From NCBI GenBank assembly GCA_015229045.1, contig JADGCJ010000210.1, forward strand, positions 1 through 5,099: 5,099 nucleotides of DNA, written 5' to 3'. A program made the translations under genes and the position numbers. The notes under the pieces were generated by a model that worked only from the letters and a program-made list of their open reading frames with translations, was not told where the DNA came from and made no database searches. The DNA comes from Magnetococcales bacterium (GTDB lineage Bacteria; Pseudomonadota; Magnetococcia; Magnetococcales; DC0425bin3). Shown here piece by piece: positions 1-5,099 of the stretch (position 1 is the first letter of the stretch; each line of letters begins with the position of its first letter).

Positions 1-52
1 TATTTCAAAATAAACGCGGTTTAAGGTCCGATTTTTCAAGCATGCCAATTTC

Positions 53-59
53 AAAGGAA
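53..59 (+). promoter_or_regulatory. Ribosome binding site of the ABC permease gene
   Basis: The purine stretch AAAGGAA lies 9 nt before the ATG at 69. The alternative upstream ATG at 42 has only an AAGG about 15 nt away, which is too far for a good Shine-Dalgarno match. This site therefore favours the start at 69. Confidence 0.55.
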
Positions 60-68
60 CATCATCGT

Positions 69-2576
69 ATGACATGGACGGGACTGTCGCTTGCCTGGCG
101 TTTGTTGCGATCCAACCCGCAGGATGGTTGGCTGTTTGTTGGCAGCGTCATGTTGGGGGTGTGGATCCTGGTCGGTGTGGCATTATCTGGGGGAGTGCTT
201 CATGCTCAGTTGGAGACCGAGACCCGTGCCATGCTGGCCGCAGACATTCGCGTGGAGGGGGCATCTCCCCTGGATGACTGGGCCGCAATACACCTGCAAC
301 GTCCTGGCCGCCTGGTTGAAAAAAGCCTGGAGTTCAGTGCCATGGCACGCCCGGCAACGACAACCACCAGCCAAATTGTAGAAATCAAGGCCGTTACCGC
401 TAACTATCCTTTGCGCGGAGAGGTCAACCTGGTTGGGGGTGGCTCGCTCGCTGCGGCGTTGGCAAACGGCGGTGCCGTGGTGGAAACCCATACGCTCGAA
501 CAGCTCCATCTCCGGTTGGGAGATGACTTGATGATTGGCGACGAACGCTTCGTTATTCGGGCCGTCCTGGAACAGGAACCGGATCGCGTCATGCGTATCT
601 TTTCTTTGGGGCCGAGAGTTTTCATTGGTCTGGATCGCGTACCGGCAACAAATCTGGTTCGTTCAGGCAGCCGGGTGCAATACGTCTATTCGGTGCGATT
701 GGCCCCTGGCGAGACTCTCCAAAAGGTGGCCATGGATCTGGAAACCCAGGTGGGTGAGGGGGGGCTGCATATCCTGACACCGGGAAAGAAACAACCTGGA
801 GGGAGCCGTTTACTGGTTCGGTTCACCATTTTTACCGGGTTGGTGACCGTGATGGCGCTGCTTGTGGGGGGGCTTGCCGTCGCCGGGAGCGTCGCTACCT
901 ACATGCGGGAACGGGTCAAGATGGTTGCCGTTCTGAAGTGTCTTGGCGCAGATAATTATCTGATAATGAATATATTTTTCTGGCAAGTTGTCATCATGGC
1001 TGGCCTGGGAGGCGTTGTCGGCATGCTGCTGGGCTTGGGCACGCCCTGGTTGTTGTTGTTTTTTTTCAGTGAGAGCGTGGCTGCCGTTATTGCTTACCAT
1101 CCGAATCTCTTTTTATTGATTTTGGGACTCTCTTTGGGGATCATCATCAGCTTGTTGTTTGCTTTGGGCCCCTTGTGGGAGATCCGGCAGTTTTCTTCAG
1201 GATTGTTGTTTCGCACCTCTGGATGGGACGAGGCGGAGGAGGGGAAGATACATTTTGGCTGGCCGGTTTTTCTGGCGGGGCTGCCTTTGACAGCCATGGC
1301 GGTCTACGTAGCGGGAGAAGCGAGATTCGCCTTGGGTTTTTTGGCCATTTCCGTGCTGGCTCTGGGCGGACTTCGTTTTTTGGTTTGGGGCAGCTTGCGA
1401 ATGCTGGAGACTTGGCATCCGCGACGTCTTGATTGGACCCTGGCCATTCGGACCTTGTTGCGTCCGGAAAGTGGATCCTTCACCTCTGTGATGGCCCTGA
1501 GTTTGGGGGTCTCCCTGGTGACGACCATCTTGTTGGTACAGGAGAATCTGGATGGACAGATTCAGACCCAGTTGCCCAAGAGGGTTCCATCTCTCTTTTT
1601 TGTCGATATCCAACCTGATCAGAAAGAGGCTTTTGAGAAATTAGCTCTAACGGCGACACCTAACACGGACGCTTTGCGAATCACGCCGGTTGTGCGAGGA
1701 CGCCTGGTCAGCGTGCGCAAGGCAGGTGCAGCGGGAGATGTAAAATCAGGTTCGTCAGCCAACGCCTGGCGTTTTTCCCGGGAGTATGTCCTGACCTGGT
1801 CGGCGACTCTGCCACCCCACAATCCGATGACGGAAGGGGAGTGGTGGAGAATTCCGGATGACCATGGCATCAGTGTGGAGGCAGGCATGGCCCGCGACCT
1901 GGACCTCCGGCTGGGCGATCTCCTTGCTTTTGACATTCAGGGCATTGTCGTTGAAGCTCCGGTACGCAGTATTCGACAGGTTACCTGGTCGGATATGGGG
2001 CTGAATTTTTTTGTCATTTTCTCTCCATCCGTACTGCGGGATCTACCCGGAACCTGGCTCGGCTCTTTGGCCATTCCGCCGGAACATGAAGAGTCGATGT
2101 ATCTGGCAACGGTCAGGGATTTTCCCAATGTGACGGTCATTCGGTCACGCGAAATCATGAAATCCATGCGAGGCCTTTTGGAGAAACTCGCCCATGCCGT
2201 GACTGCATTAGGAGGATTGGCGGTGATTTCTGGTCTTATGGTATTGTGGACCACCGTTTTGGCAACACGGAAACGACGCGCCAGGGAGGGAGCTGTCTGT
2301 CGTCTTTTGGGAGCCACGGATGGTGAAGTCATCCACCTGGCCAGGCTGGAATTTGCTTTGATGGGAGGCGTCGTGGCGACAATTTCCCTGATCGTTTCCC
2401 AAGCCATGAGTGGGGCGGTCATGTTTTTTCTGCTCCAGGATCCGTGGTATGGATTTCCGAGTACTGCTTTGTTTGTCTGGTGTTCGACGATCGGTTTGAT
2501 CACTCTGATCGGTTGGATGGCCACACGTTTCGAACTGTCTCGGCCTCTGATGACGCACCTGTTTCGGGTCAGTTGA
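69..2576 (+). CDS. ABC transporter permease, YbbP-like (FtsX/MacB-type, two FtsX domains)
   Basis: Predicted inner-membrane permease of an ABC system of the YbbA-YbbP class, in which a cytoplasmic ATPase powers a permease with large extracytoplasmic domains. Known relatives act on lipids, lipoproteins or envelope stress; the substrate here is unknown. The 835-residue product has a hydrophobic segment at about 21-41, then a roughly 200-residue extracytoplasmic MacB-like domain. Membrane segments follow at about 252-276, 303-332, 345-369, 397-415, 420-441 and 470-491, then a second large soluble domain (about 492-705) and three last segments at about 710-732, 762-788 and 798-818. Each half carries the FtsX-type cytoplasmic loop after its first helix: RERVKMVAVLKCLGA at 280-294 and TRKRRAREGAVCRLLGA at 733-749. 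Length and ten-segment layout fit the YbbP family. The start at 69 is chosen on its ribosome binding site; an in-frame ATG at 42 would add nine polar residues. No ATPase gene follows, so a partner is expected upstream of the window. Confidence 0.88.
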   Translation: MTWTGLSLAWRLLRSNPQDGWLFVGSVMLGVWILVGVALSGGVLHAQLETETRAMLAADIRVEGASPLDDWAAIHLQRPGRLVEKSLEFSAMARPATTTTSQIVEIKAVTANYPLRGEVNLVGGGSLAAALANGGAVVETHTLEQLHLRLGDDLMIGDERFVIRAVLEQEPDRVMRIFSLGPRVFIGLDRVPATNLVRSGSRVQYVYSVRLAPGETLQKVAMDLETQVGEGGLHILTPGKKQPGGSRLLVRFTIFTGLVTVMALLVGGLAVAGSVATYMRERVKMVAVLKCLGADNYLIMNIFFWQVVIMAGLGGVVGMLLGLGTPWLLLFFFSESVAAVIAYHPNLFLLILGLSLGIIISLLFALGPLWEIRQFSSGLLFRTSGWDEAEEGKIHFGWPVFLAGLPLTAMAVYVAGEARFALGFLAISVLALGGLRFLVWGSLRMLETWHPRRLDWTLAIRTLLRPESGSFTSVMALSLGVSLVTTILLVQENLDGQIQTQLPKRVPSLFFVDIQPDQKEAFEKLALTATPNTDALRITPVVRGRLVSVRKAGAAGDVKSGSSANAWRFSREYVLTWSATLPPHNPMTEGEWWRIPDDHGISVEAGMARDLDLRLGDLLAFDIQGIVVEAPVRSIRQVTWSDMGLNFFVIFSPSVLRDLPGTWLGSLAIPPEHEESMYLATVRDFPNVTVIRSREIMKSMRGLLEKLAHAVTALGGLAVISGLMVLWTTVLATRKRRAREGAVCRLLGATDGEVIHLARLEFALMGGVVATISLIVSQAMSGAVMFFLLQDPWYGFPSTALFVWCSTIGLITLIGWMATRFELSRPLMTHLFRVS

Positions 2577-2664
2577 CTACGAAACGCAATATGACCTTGA
2601 CCGTTTTTGGTTCTTTGGAGGTTGGTCCTTTGGGTTTCATCGGGGAGTCGCCTCGAACTTCTAC

Positions 2665-2672
2665 AAGGGGGG
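2665..2672 (+). promoter_or_regulatory. Ribosome binding site that fixes the CNB gene start
   Basis: AAGGGGGG lies 6 nt before the ATG at 2679. The open frame extends upstream to an ATG at 2607, but the 24 extra residues (MVLWRLVLWV...) do not look like a CNB N-terminus and no good Shine-Dalgarno precedes them. The start at 2679 is strongly preferred. Confidence 0.7.
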
Positions 2673-2678
2673 ATATTC

Positions 2679-3227
2679 ATGGAGAGCGACATTCAACTGT
2701 TCAACCGGGTCAACCTTTTCAATGGCTTGACAAATTCCGAGCTGAAGATGGTGATTGAACGATGTGCCCATTCGAGGCACTTCTCTGCAGAACAGGTTAT
2801 TTTTCAGGAGGGGGCAATAGGTGACGAGGTCTATTGCCTGCCTCGGGGTCGGGTTCGGGTGGAACTGGATGTAGGTAATCTGGCGGCTCCGCGCACTTTG
2901 GCTACGGTGATTGGGCCGGATATTTTTGGCGAGGTGGCTTTTTTGGATGGTTCACCGCGCAGTGCTTCGACCATTGCGCAGGAAGAGCTGACCCTGTATG
3001 TGATCGAGAAAGAGAAAATATTAGCGCTAATGAACGAGATGCCCATTCTGGGCTATCGTATCATGGGTAATTTTTCCCGGATCCTTGCAGAAAGGGTGCG
3101 TCGCAGCAATCAGGTCTTGATCAACGAACTCCGCAAGCTGCACGACATTCAGTCATCGGCTTTACCTCTGGCAGCTCGCAAATACAACGATGTCTCGCAT
3201 GGATATACCACGCAAGTCTGGGTTTAA
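2679..3227 (+). CDS. Stand-alone cyclic nucleotide-binding (CNB/CRP-type) domain protein
   Basis: Predicted cytoplasmic 182-residue cyclic-nucleotide sensor. Residues about 8-125 form a CNB domain: the opening LFNRVNLFNGLTNSELKMV helix, the FQEGAIGDEVYCLPRGRVRV beta-roll section (42-61), and the phosphate-binding cassette FGEVAFLDGSPRSAS (83-97). In the cassette, the Glu at 85 and Arg at 94 that contact ribose and cyclic phosphate are both present, so ligand binding is plausible. A long C-terminal helix (about 125-155) follows, as in other CNB-only proteins. There is no winged-helix DNA-binding domain, unlike CRP/FNR regulators (usually over 200 residues), so it is probably not a classical transcription factor. 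It may act through a partner protein. The last roughly 25 residues (SALPLAARKY... to QVWV) look unlike the family and end at the boundary with mobile DNA. It lies 102 bp after the permease on the same strand; co-transcription is possible but unproven. The TAA stop falls inside the target duplication of the adjoining MITE. Confidence 0.85.
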   Translation: MESDIQLFNRVNLFNGLTNSELKMVIERCAHSRHFSAEQVIFQEGAIGDEVYCLPRGRVRVELDVGNLAAPRTLATVIGPDIFGEVAFLDGSPRSASTIAQEELTLYVIEKEKILALMNEMPILGYRIMGNFSRILAERVRRSNQVLINELRKLHDIQSSALPLAARKYNDVSHGYTTQVWV

Positions 3228-3228
3228 T
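3221..3228. repeat. Left target-site duplication of the MITE (GGTTTAAT)
   Basis: GGTTTAAT directly abuts the left terminal inverted repeat and is repeated exactly at 3420-3427 directly outside the right one. The copy includes the TAA stop codon of the CNB gene (3225-3227). Confidence 0.8.
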
Positions 3229-3241
3229 GTAACTGCCCAGG
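3229..3241 (+). repeat. MITE left terminal inverted repeat
   Basis: GTAACTGCCCAGG, a perfect 13-bp inverted match to 3407-3419. Similarity stops immediately inside the 13 bp. Confidence 0.8.
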
Positions 3242-3296
3242 AGCAGGGCAATCGCATTTGAAACTGACACACCCGAGGCCATGATCGCTTTTTGGC

Positions 3297-3370
3297 ATCG
3301 GGGTCCAGGGGGCTGGCGACCGGACAGGTCCAGGACAGAGTCCTGGTGGAGTTCGGGGCGAAGCCCTGAC
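3297..3370 (+). repeat. Dispersed GGGGTCCAGG repeat, copy 1 (inside the MITE)
   Basis: The first 42 bases (3297-3338) match the copy at 5058-5099 at 38 of 42 positions; the differences cluster in the middle (3317-3323). The rest of this copy forms two clean hairpins: CCAGGAC / GTCCTGG around AGA (3330-3346) and GGGGC / GCCCT around GAA (3355-3367, one G-T pair). Similar repeats ending in a GGGGCGAAGCCCC-type hairpin are familiar to me from magnetotactic and other proteobacterial genomes, but this was not searched. Confidence 0.7.
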
Positions 3371-3406
3371 AAAGGCTTTCATGTCCAGGCCTTTCTTGAG
3401 GGGGTG

Positions 3407-3419
3407 CCTGGGCAGTTAC
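3407..3419 (-). repeat. MITE right terminal inverted repeat
   Basis: CCTGGGCAGTTAC, the exact reverse complement of 3229-3241. Confidence 0.8.
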
Positions 3420-3427
3420 GGTTTAAT
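3420..3427. repeat. Right target-site duplication of the MITE (GGTTTAAT)
   Basis: Exact second copy of 3221-3228. Removing the MITE plus one copy rejoins the CNB reading frame to the same TAA stop and then to the structured block that starts at 3428. Confidence 0.8.
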
Positions 3428-3548
3428 TCCAATTCCAGATCAAGCCTCTGCTTCGTTAACTGCCTCACTCACTCCTCGCCGTACCCAACACGTACTGTCT
3501 CGTCGTTCACTCGTTGTCGCCTCGCATCCATCTTGATCTGGAATTGGA
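3428..3548. repeat. 17-bp inverted repeat enclosing 87 bp
   Basis: TCCAATTCCAGATCAAG (3428-3444) pairs perfectly with CTTGATCTGGAATTGGA (3532-3548). The interior is pyrimidine-rich on the plus strand, with two related TCACTC-containing segments (around 3465-3480 and 3508-3522) and a small GTAC...GTAC palindrome (3481-3494). A transcript from either strand would close as one long stem. Confidence 0.8.
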
Positions 3549-3550
3549 CT

Positions 3551-3690
3551 CAACGACCACCAGCTAAAAGCTGGTGGGTTGAAAGATCGGCGGACTGAAC
3601 CGCCGACTGAAAGAGAAGGCTGCTGAAAGCAGGTGGTTTTCACCACGGGGCAAGCGCCCTTCGGGCGGGCTGAAGCCCCCTCGTGGAAAA
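3551..3690. repeat. Array of four stem-loops
   Basis: Successive hairpins: CCACCAGCT / AGCTGGTGG around AAA (3557-3577), extended by CAAC / GTTG outside; TCGGCGG / CCGCCGA around ACTGAA (3587-3606); CTGCT / AGCAG around GAA (3620-3632); and a compound hairpin 3637-3690 with TTTTC..CCACG and GGGGC pairing to GCCCC, CGTGG and AAAA, enclosing CGCCC / GGGCG around TTC (3655-3667). CTGAA occurs four times (3595, 3607, 3623, 3670). The last hairpin lies between convergent genes but has no T-tract after it on either strand, so it is not a canonical intrinsic terminator. Confidence 0.75.
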
Positions 3691-3714
3691 TGAAGAGACG
3701 ACAGTGGCACTTTT

Positions 3715-4758
3715 TCAGCCAACCTGCAATCGCGCAAACAGGATTTGCCCAGGGTTGTTTGGACGGCGCAGGGTCAGAGTCAACTCGGTATCGGGATCGT
3801 GATTGTTGACCAATTGCGACAGGGTTTGCGGCGTAACGGGGTGGTTGTCCAGAGTCAGTAGGAAATCACCCGCTCGAACGCCTGCCACATGAGCCGGACT
3901 GTCTGGTTCTACGCCGACGATCAACACCCCTTCTGCTCGCGGCACAGGATCCGCAACCAGGCCCAACCAGGGGCGGCGTTGGTTTTTCTTGCCCGTTAGG
4001 CCTGTCTCGGCAGCCTGCAGGGATTTGGAAAAAACGGCTGCCAGCACATAGACATGTTCACCAGGGCCAATCTCGACATGCAGGTTTTTTACCTGCCCGT
4101 ATCCGGCCAGAGTGACGTTGTGATGGCTTTGTGGCAGGTTGGCTGCTTCACCCGGAGTGACTCCCATGGGAATCCCATTTAATTGCCAATGAACACCGGG
4201 AGGTTCCGTTGCCACTGTCAATCCTCCAGCAGTGCGGTTTTTTTCGACCGGCAACAGAAAGACAAACCCTTCGCGCGATCGGACACGAATGGCCATGTGA
4301 TCATGCAAATTGCGCAAAGGGATACGCAACCTGCCGGATTCCAGATCTGCCTGGGTTGGTAACAAGGAGCATGCACCGGGCTCAATGTTCCGGGTGGGTT
4401 CCTGGATCGTTTGAATGGCAGGACTCTTTTCTGGGTCTCTGGTCTTTTGGTTGTCGTCAGGGGTGATCCGGGAGGTCTGGATGTTGTGCGATGTATCGGG
4501 ACCATCTTGAGATTCGGCGTTGACCGCCTGTGTTTCCGTACGCACGGAGCCAAGTGCCCGCTTGACGGCCATTTCGGCCAGATTGGCCAGAGAGATACGC
4601 TTCGTGATATCCTCTTTCGTTTGTCGTTTGTGGCGGGCCTCTCCAGCTTGTTTTGTATCCATGGACCGATCCTGGACAATACCTTTGTCCATGTCTTGGA
4701 TCGATTTTCGGGAGTTGAGCCACTCCGTATCAAACAACAAAATACCCATGATTTCCAT
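3715..4758 (-). CDS. PDZ domain protein with PEGA-like segment
   Basis: A 347-residue protein of unknown role. Residues about 20-125 are rich in charged and polar residues and look disordered. Residues about 142-172 are a short beta-rich stretch. Residues 179-240 resemble a PEGA-type beta domain: TVATEPPGVHWQLNGIPMGV, then TP and a hydrophobic strand ending LAGYG, matching the usual pattern of PPGA.V.l.G...G.TP. The C-terminal PDZ domain (about 263-331) has the PWLGL ligand loop and the core VEPDSPAHVAGVRAGDFLLTLDNHPV (284-309 region). PDZ domains bind peptide C-termini and are usually envelope proteins in bacteria, yet there is no signal peptide or membrane segment here. An in-frame TGA two codons before the ATG rules out a longer N-terminus. 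No protease domain is present, so it is not a DegP/HtrA enzyme. It may be an adaptor or scaffold. It converges on the CNB gene across the mobile-element zone. Confidence 0.8.
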   Translation of the reverse strand: MEIMGILLFDTEWLNSRKSIQDMDKGIVQDRSMDTKQAGEARHKRQTKEDITKRISLANLAEMAVKRALGSVRTETQAVNAESQDGPDTSHNIQTSRITPDDNQKTRDPEKSPAIQTIQEPTRNIEPGACSLLPTQADLESGRLRIPLRNLHDHMAIRVRSREGFVFLLPVEKNRTAGGLTVATEPPGVHWQLNGIPMGVTPGEAANLPQSHHNVTLAGYGQVKNLHVEIGPGEHVYVLAAVFSKSLQAAETGLTGKKNQRRPWLGLVADPVPRAEGVLIVGVEPDSPAHVAGVRAGDFLLTLDNHPVTPQTLSQLVNNHDPDTELTLTLRRPNNPGQILFARLQVG

Positions 4759-4764
4759 GAATCA

Positions 4765-4770
4765 CCCCCC
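4765..4770 (-). promoter_or_regulatory. Ribosome binding site of the PDZ gene
   Basis: On the minus strand GGGGGG followed by TGATTC precedes the ATG at 4758, a 6-nt spacing. A second ATG nine bases further in is less well placed. Confidence 0.55.
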
Positions 4771-5032
4771 ATTCCATATCCATATCGTTTCTCCGACAAT
4801 CGTCTCCTGGTCAGGCTATGCCTACTTTGAGATACGTCATTCCTTCACGGTCAAAAAGGGTCATAGAGTTGAAAATTCATGGAGACTTCGTCCTGAATCT
4901 GTCGAAATTACAGCCCTTTCTCCTGAATTACCAGCCTGCTTTTTCAGGGATTCCGACAAGTACATATTTCAAGGCAGGCGTGATTCGGGTCGAGTCCGTG
5001 CCGGGATGCATCGTTTTTTTTTTAAACTACTG
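4771..5032. other. Non-coding region upstream of the PDZ gene
   Basis: This stretch is more AT-rich than the flanking genes. It should contain the PDZ promoter on the minus strand, but no convincing -35/-10 pair is visible; a minus-strand TTGACC at 4849-4854 lacks a good -10 at normal distance. An imperfect duplication is present (TCCTGAAT at 4891 and 4921, followed by AATTACAGCC and AATTACCAGCC). A run of ten T (5014-5023) follows GATGCATC but lacks a strong stem, so I do not call a terminator. A 72-codon open frame starting at 4818 has no spaced ribosome binding site and no recognisable domain. Confidence 0.5.
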
Positions 5033-5099
5033 GTAACCATTCAACACCCGGCAACGAATCGGGGTCCAGGGGGCTGGCTCCCTGGCAGGTCCAGGACAG
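5033..5099 (+). repeat. Dispersed GGGGTCCAGG repeat, copy 2, cut by the window edge; possible second GTAAC element end
   Basis: Bases 5058-5099 match 3297-3338 at 38 of 42 positions. The 25 bp before it begin with GTAAC at 5033, the same five bases as the MITE terminal repeat, but then diverge, and the distance from GTAAC to the shared core is 28 bp here against 71 bp in the MITE. It may be the left end of a related but different element whose right end lies outside the window. Confidence 0.55.

Larger units (their letters stand above)
3229..3419. mobile_element. 191-bp MITE with IS66-like ends
   Basis: Non-autonomous miniature element. Seen directly: 13-bp perfect terminal inverted repeats GTAACTGCCCAGG (3229-3241) and its reverse complement (3407-3419), flanked by an exact 8-bp direct repeat GGTTTAAT. 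No open frame of credible coding quality lies inside. From family knowledge, ends starting GTAA together with an 8-bp target duplication are the signature of the IS66 family, so mobilisation in trans by an IS66-type transposase is the best guess. The interior carries a copy of the dispersed GGGGTCCAGG repeat (from 3297) with several small hairpins. Because both ends and the duplication are intact, the insertion appears fairly recent. Assignment to IS66 rests on the ends only. Confidence 0.78.
3428..3690. mobile_element. Hairpin-rich block, possible IS200/IS605-type non-autonomous remnant
   Basis: About 263 bp with no credible gene but dense secondary structure: a 17-bp inverted repeat enclosing 87 bp, then a run of stem-loops with CTGAA-type loops, ending in a compound hairpin. 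Subterminal imperfect hairpins, no terminal inverted repeats and no target duplication are features of IS200/IS605 elements and of their deletion derivatives (palindrome-associated elements). The left edge abuts TTTAAT, and IS605 itself is known to insert next to TTTAA. No tnpA or tnpB remnant is recognisable by eye. Alternatives are a REP/BIME-like array or a guide-RNA-like (omega RNA) scaffold left after loss of tnpB. The structure is clear; the family assignment is a guess. Confidence 0.45.

Noticed and set aside
2597..2602. TTGACC as a -35 box for the CNB gene
   Set aside because: No acceptable -10 hexamer 16-18 bp downstream.
1937..2692. 251-codon minus-strand open frame
   Set aside because: It lies wholly opposite the second half of the permease and the start of the CNB region; its composition (many Arg, Ser, Thr, Pro) is typical of an antisense shadow.
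3551..3632. CRISPR-like repeats
   Set aside because: The hairpins differ in sequence and spacing; there are no identical direct repeats with regular spacers.
3281..3646. Open frames on both strands across the MITE and hairpin block
   Set aside because: They span element boundaries and hairpins and have low-complexity translations; no transposase motifs such as HUH, DDE or TnpB zinc-finger cysteines.
3637..3690. Bidirectional intrinsic terminator between the convergent genes
   Set aside because: The stem is good, but no T-tract follows on either strand; the A and T runs are on the inner-pairing sides of the stem.
4218..4799. 193-codon minus-strand open frame overlapping the PDZ gene
   Set aside because: It is in another frame of the same strand, lacks domain features, and the PEGA-like and PDZ motifs belong to the frame ending at 3715.
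4818..5036. 72-codon plus-strand open frame
   Set aside because: No properly spaced ribosome binding site, no recognisable motif, AT-rich composition, and it runs through a ten-T tract into the start of a repeat.

Overview
The window looks like accessory-leaning chromosome of a proteobacterium with mid-50s GC. The gene families and the dispersed repeat that begins GGGGTCCAGGGGG recall magnetotactic cocci (Magnetococcales) and related alphaproteobacteria-like lineages. That placement is an impression from pattern memory, not a search result.

Layout. (1) 69-2576, plus strand: a large inner-membrane ABC-transporter permease of the YbbP type (two FtsX-like halves, about ten membrane segments). 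Its ATPase partner is not in the window and, if linked, would lie upstream. (2) 2679-3227, plus strand: a small stand-alone cyclic-nucleotide-binding (CNB) domain protein with an intact phosphate-binding cassette and no DNA-binding domain. (3) 3228-3714: a 487-bp gap between convergent genes, filled almost wholly with mobile-element debris. It holds a 191-bp MITE (13-bp perfect terminal inverted repeats starting GTAAC, 8-bp target duplication, IS66-like signature) placed exactly at the stop codon of the CNB gene. Immediately after it comes a hairpin-rich block (17-bp inverted repeat plus four or more stem-loops) that resembles a non-autonomous IS200/IS605-type remnant. (4) 3715-4758, minus strand: a 347-residue protein with a disordered N-terminal third, a PEGA-like segment and a C-terminal PDZ domain. 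(5) 4759-5099: non-coding upstream region ending in a second copy of the GGGGTCCAGG repeat, cut by the window edge.

How the parts relate. The permease and CNB genes are co-directional, 102 bp apart, and may be co-transcribed, but no shared function can be claimed. The CNB and PDZ genes converge on the mobile-element zone. The most interesting reading is a layered insertion history at one stop codon: a structured IS605-like element apparently abuts TTTAA, and a later IS66-like MITE duplicated GGTTTAAT, which contains the same TAA, so the host gene kept its stop. I see no CRISPR array, tRNA, rRNA or complete transposase gene.
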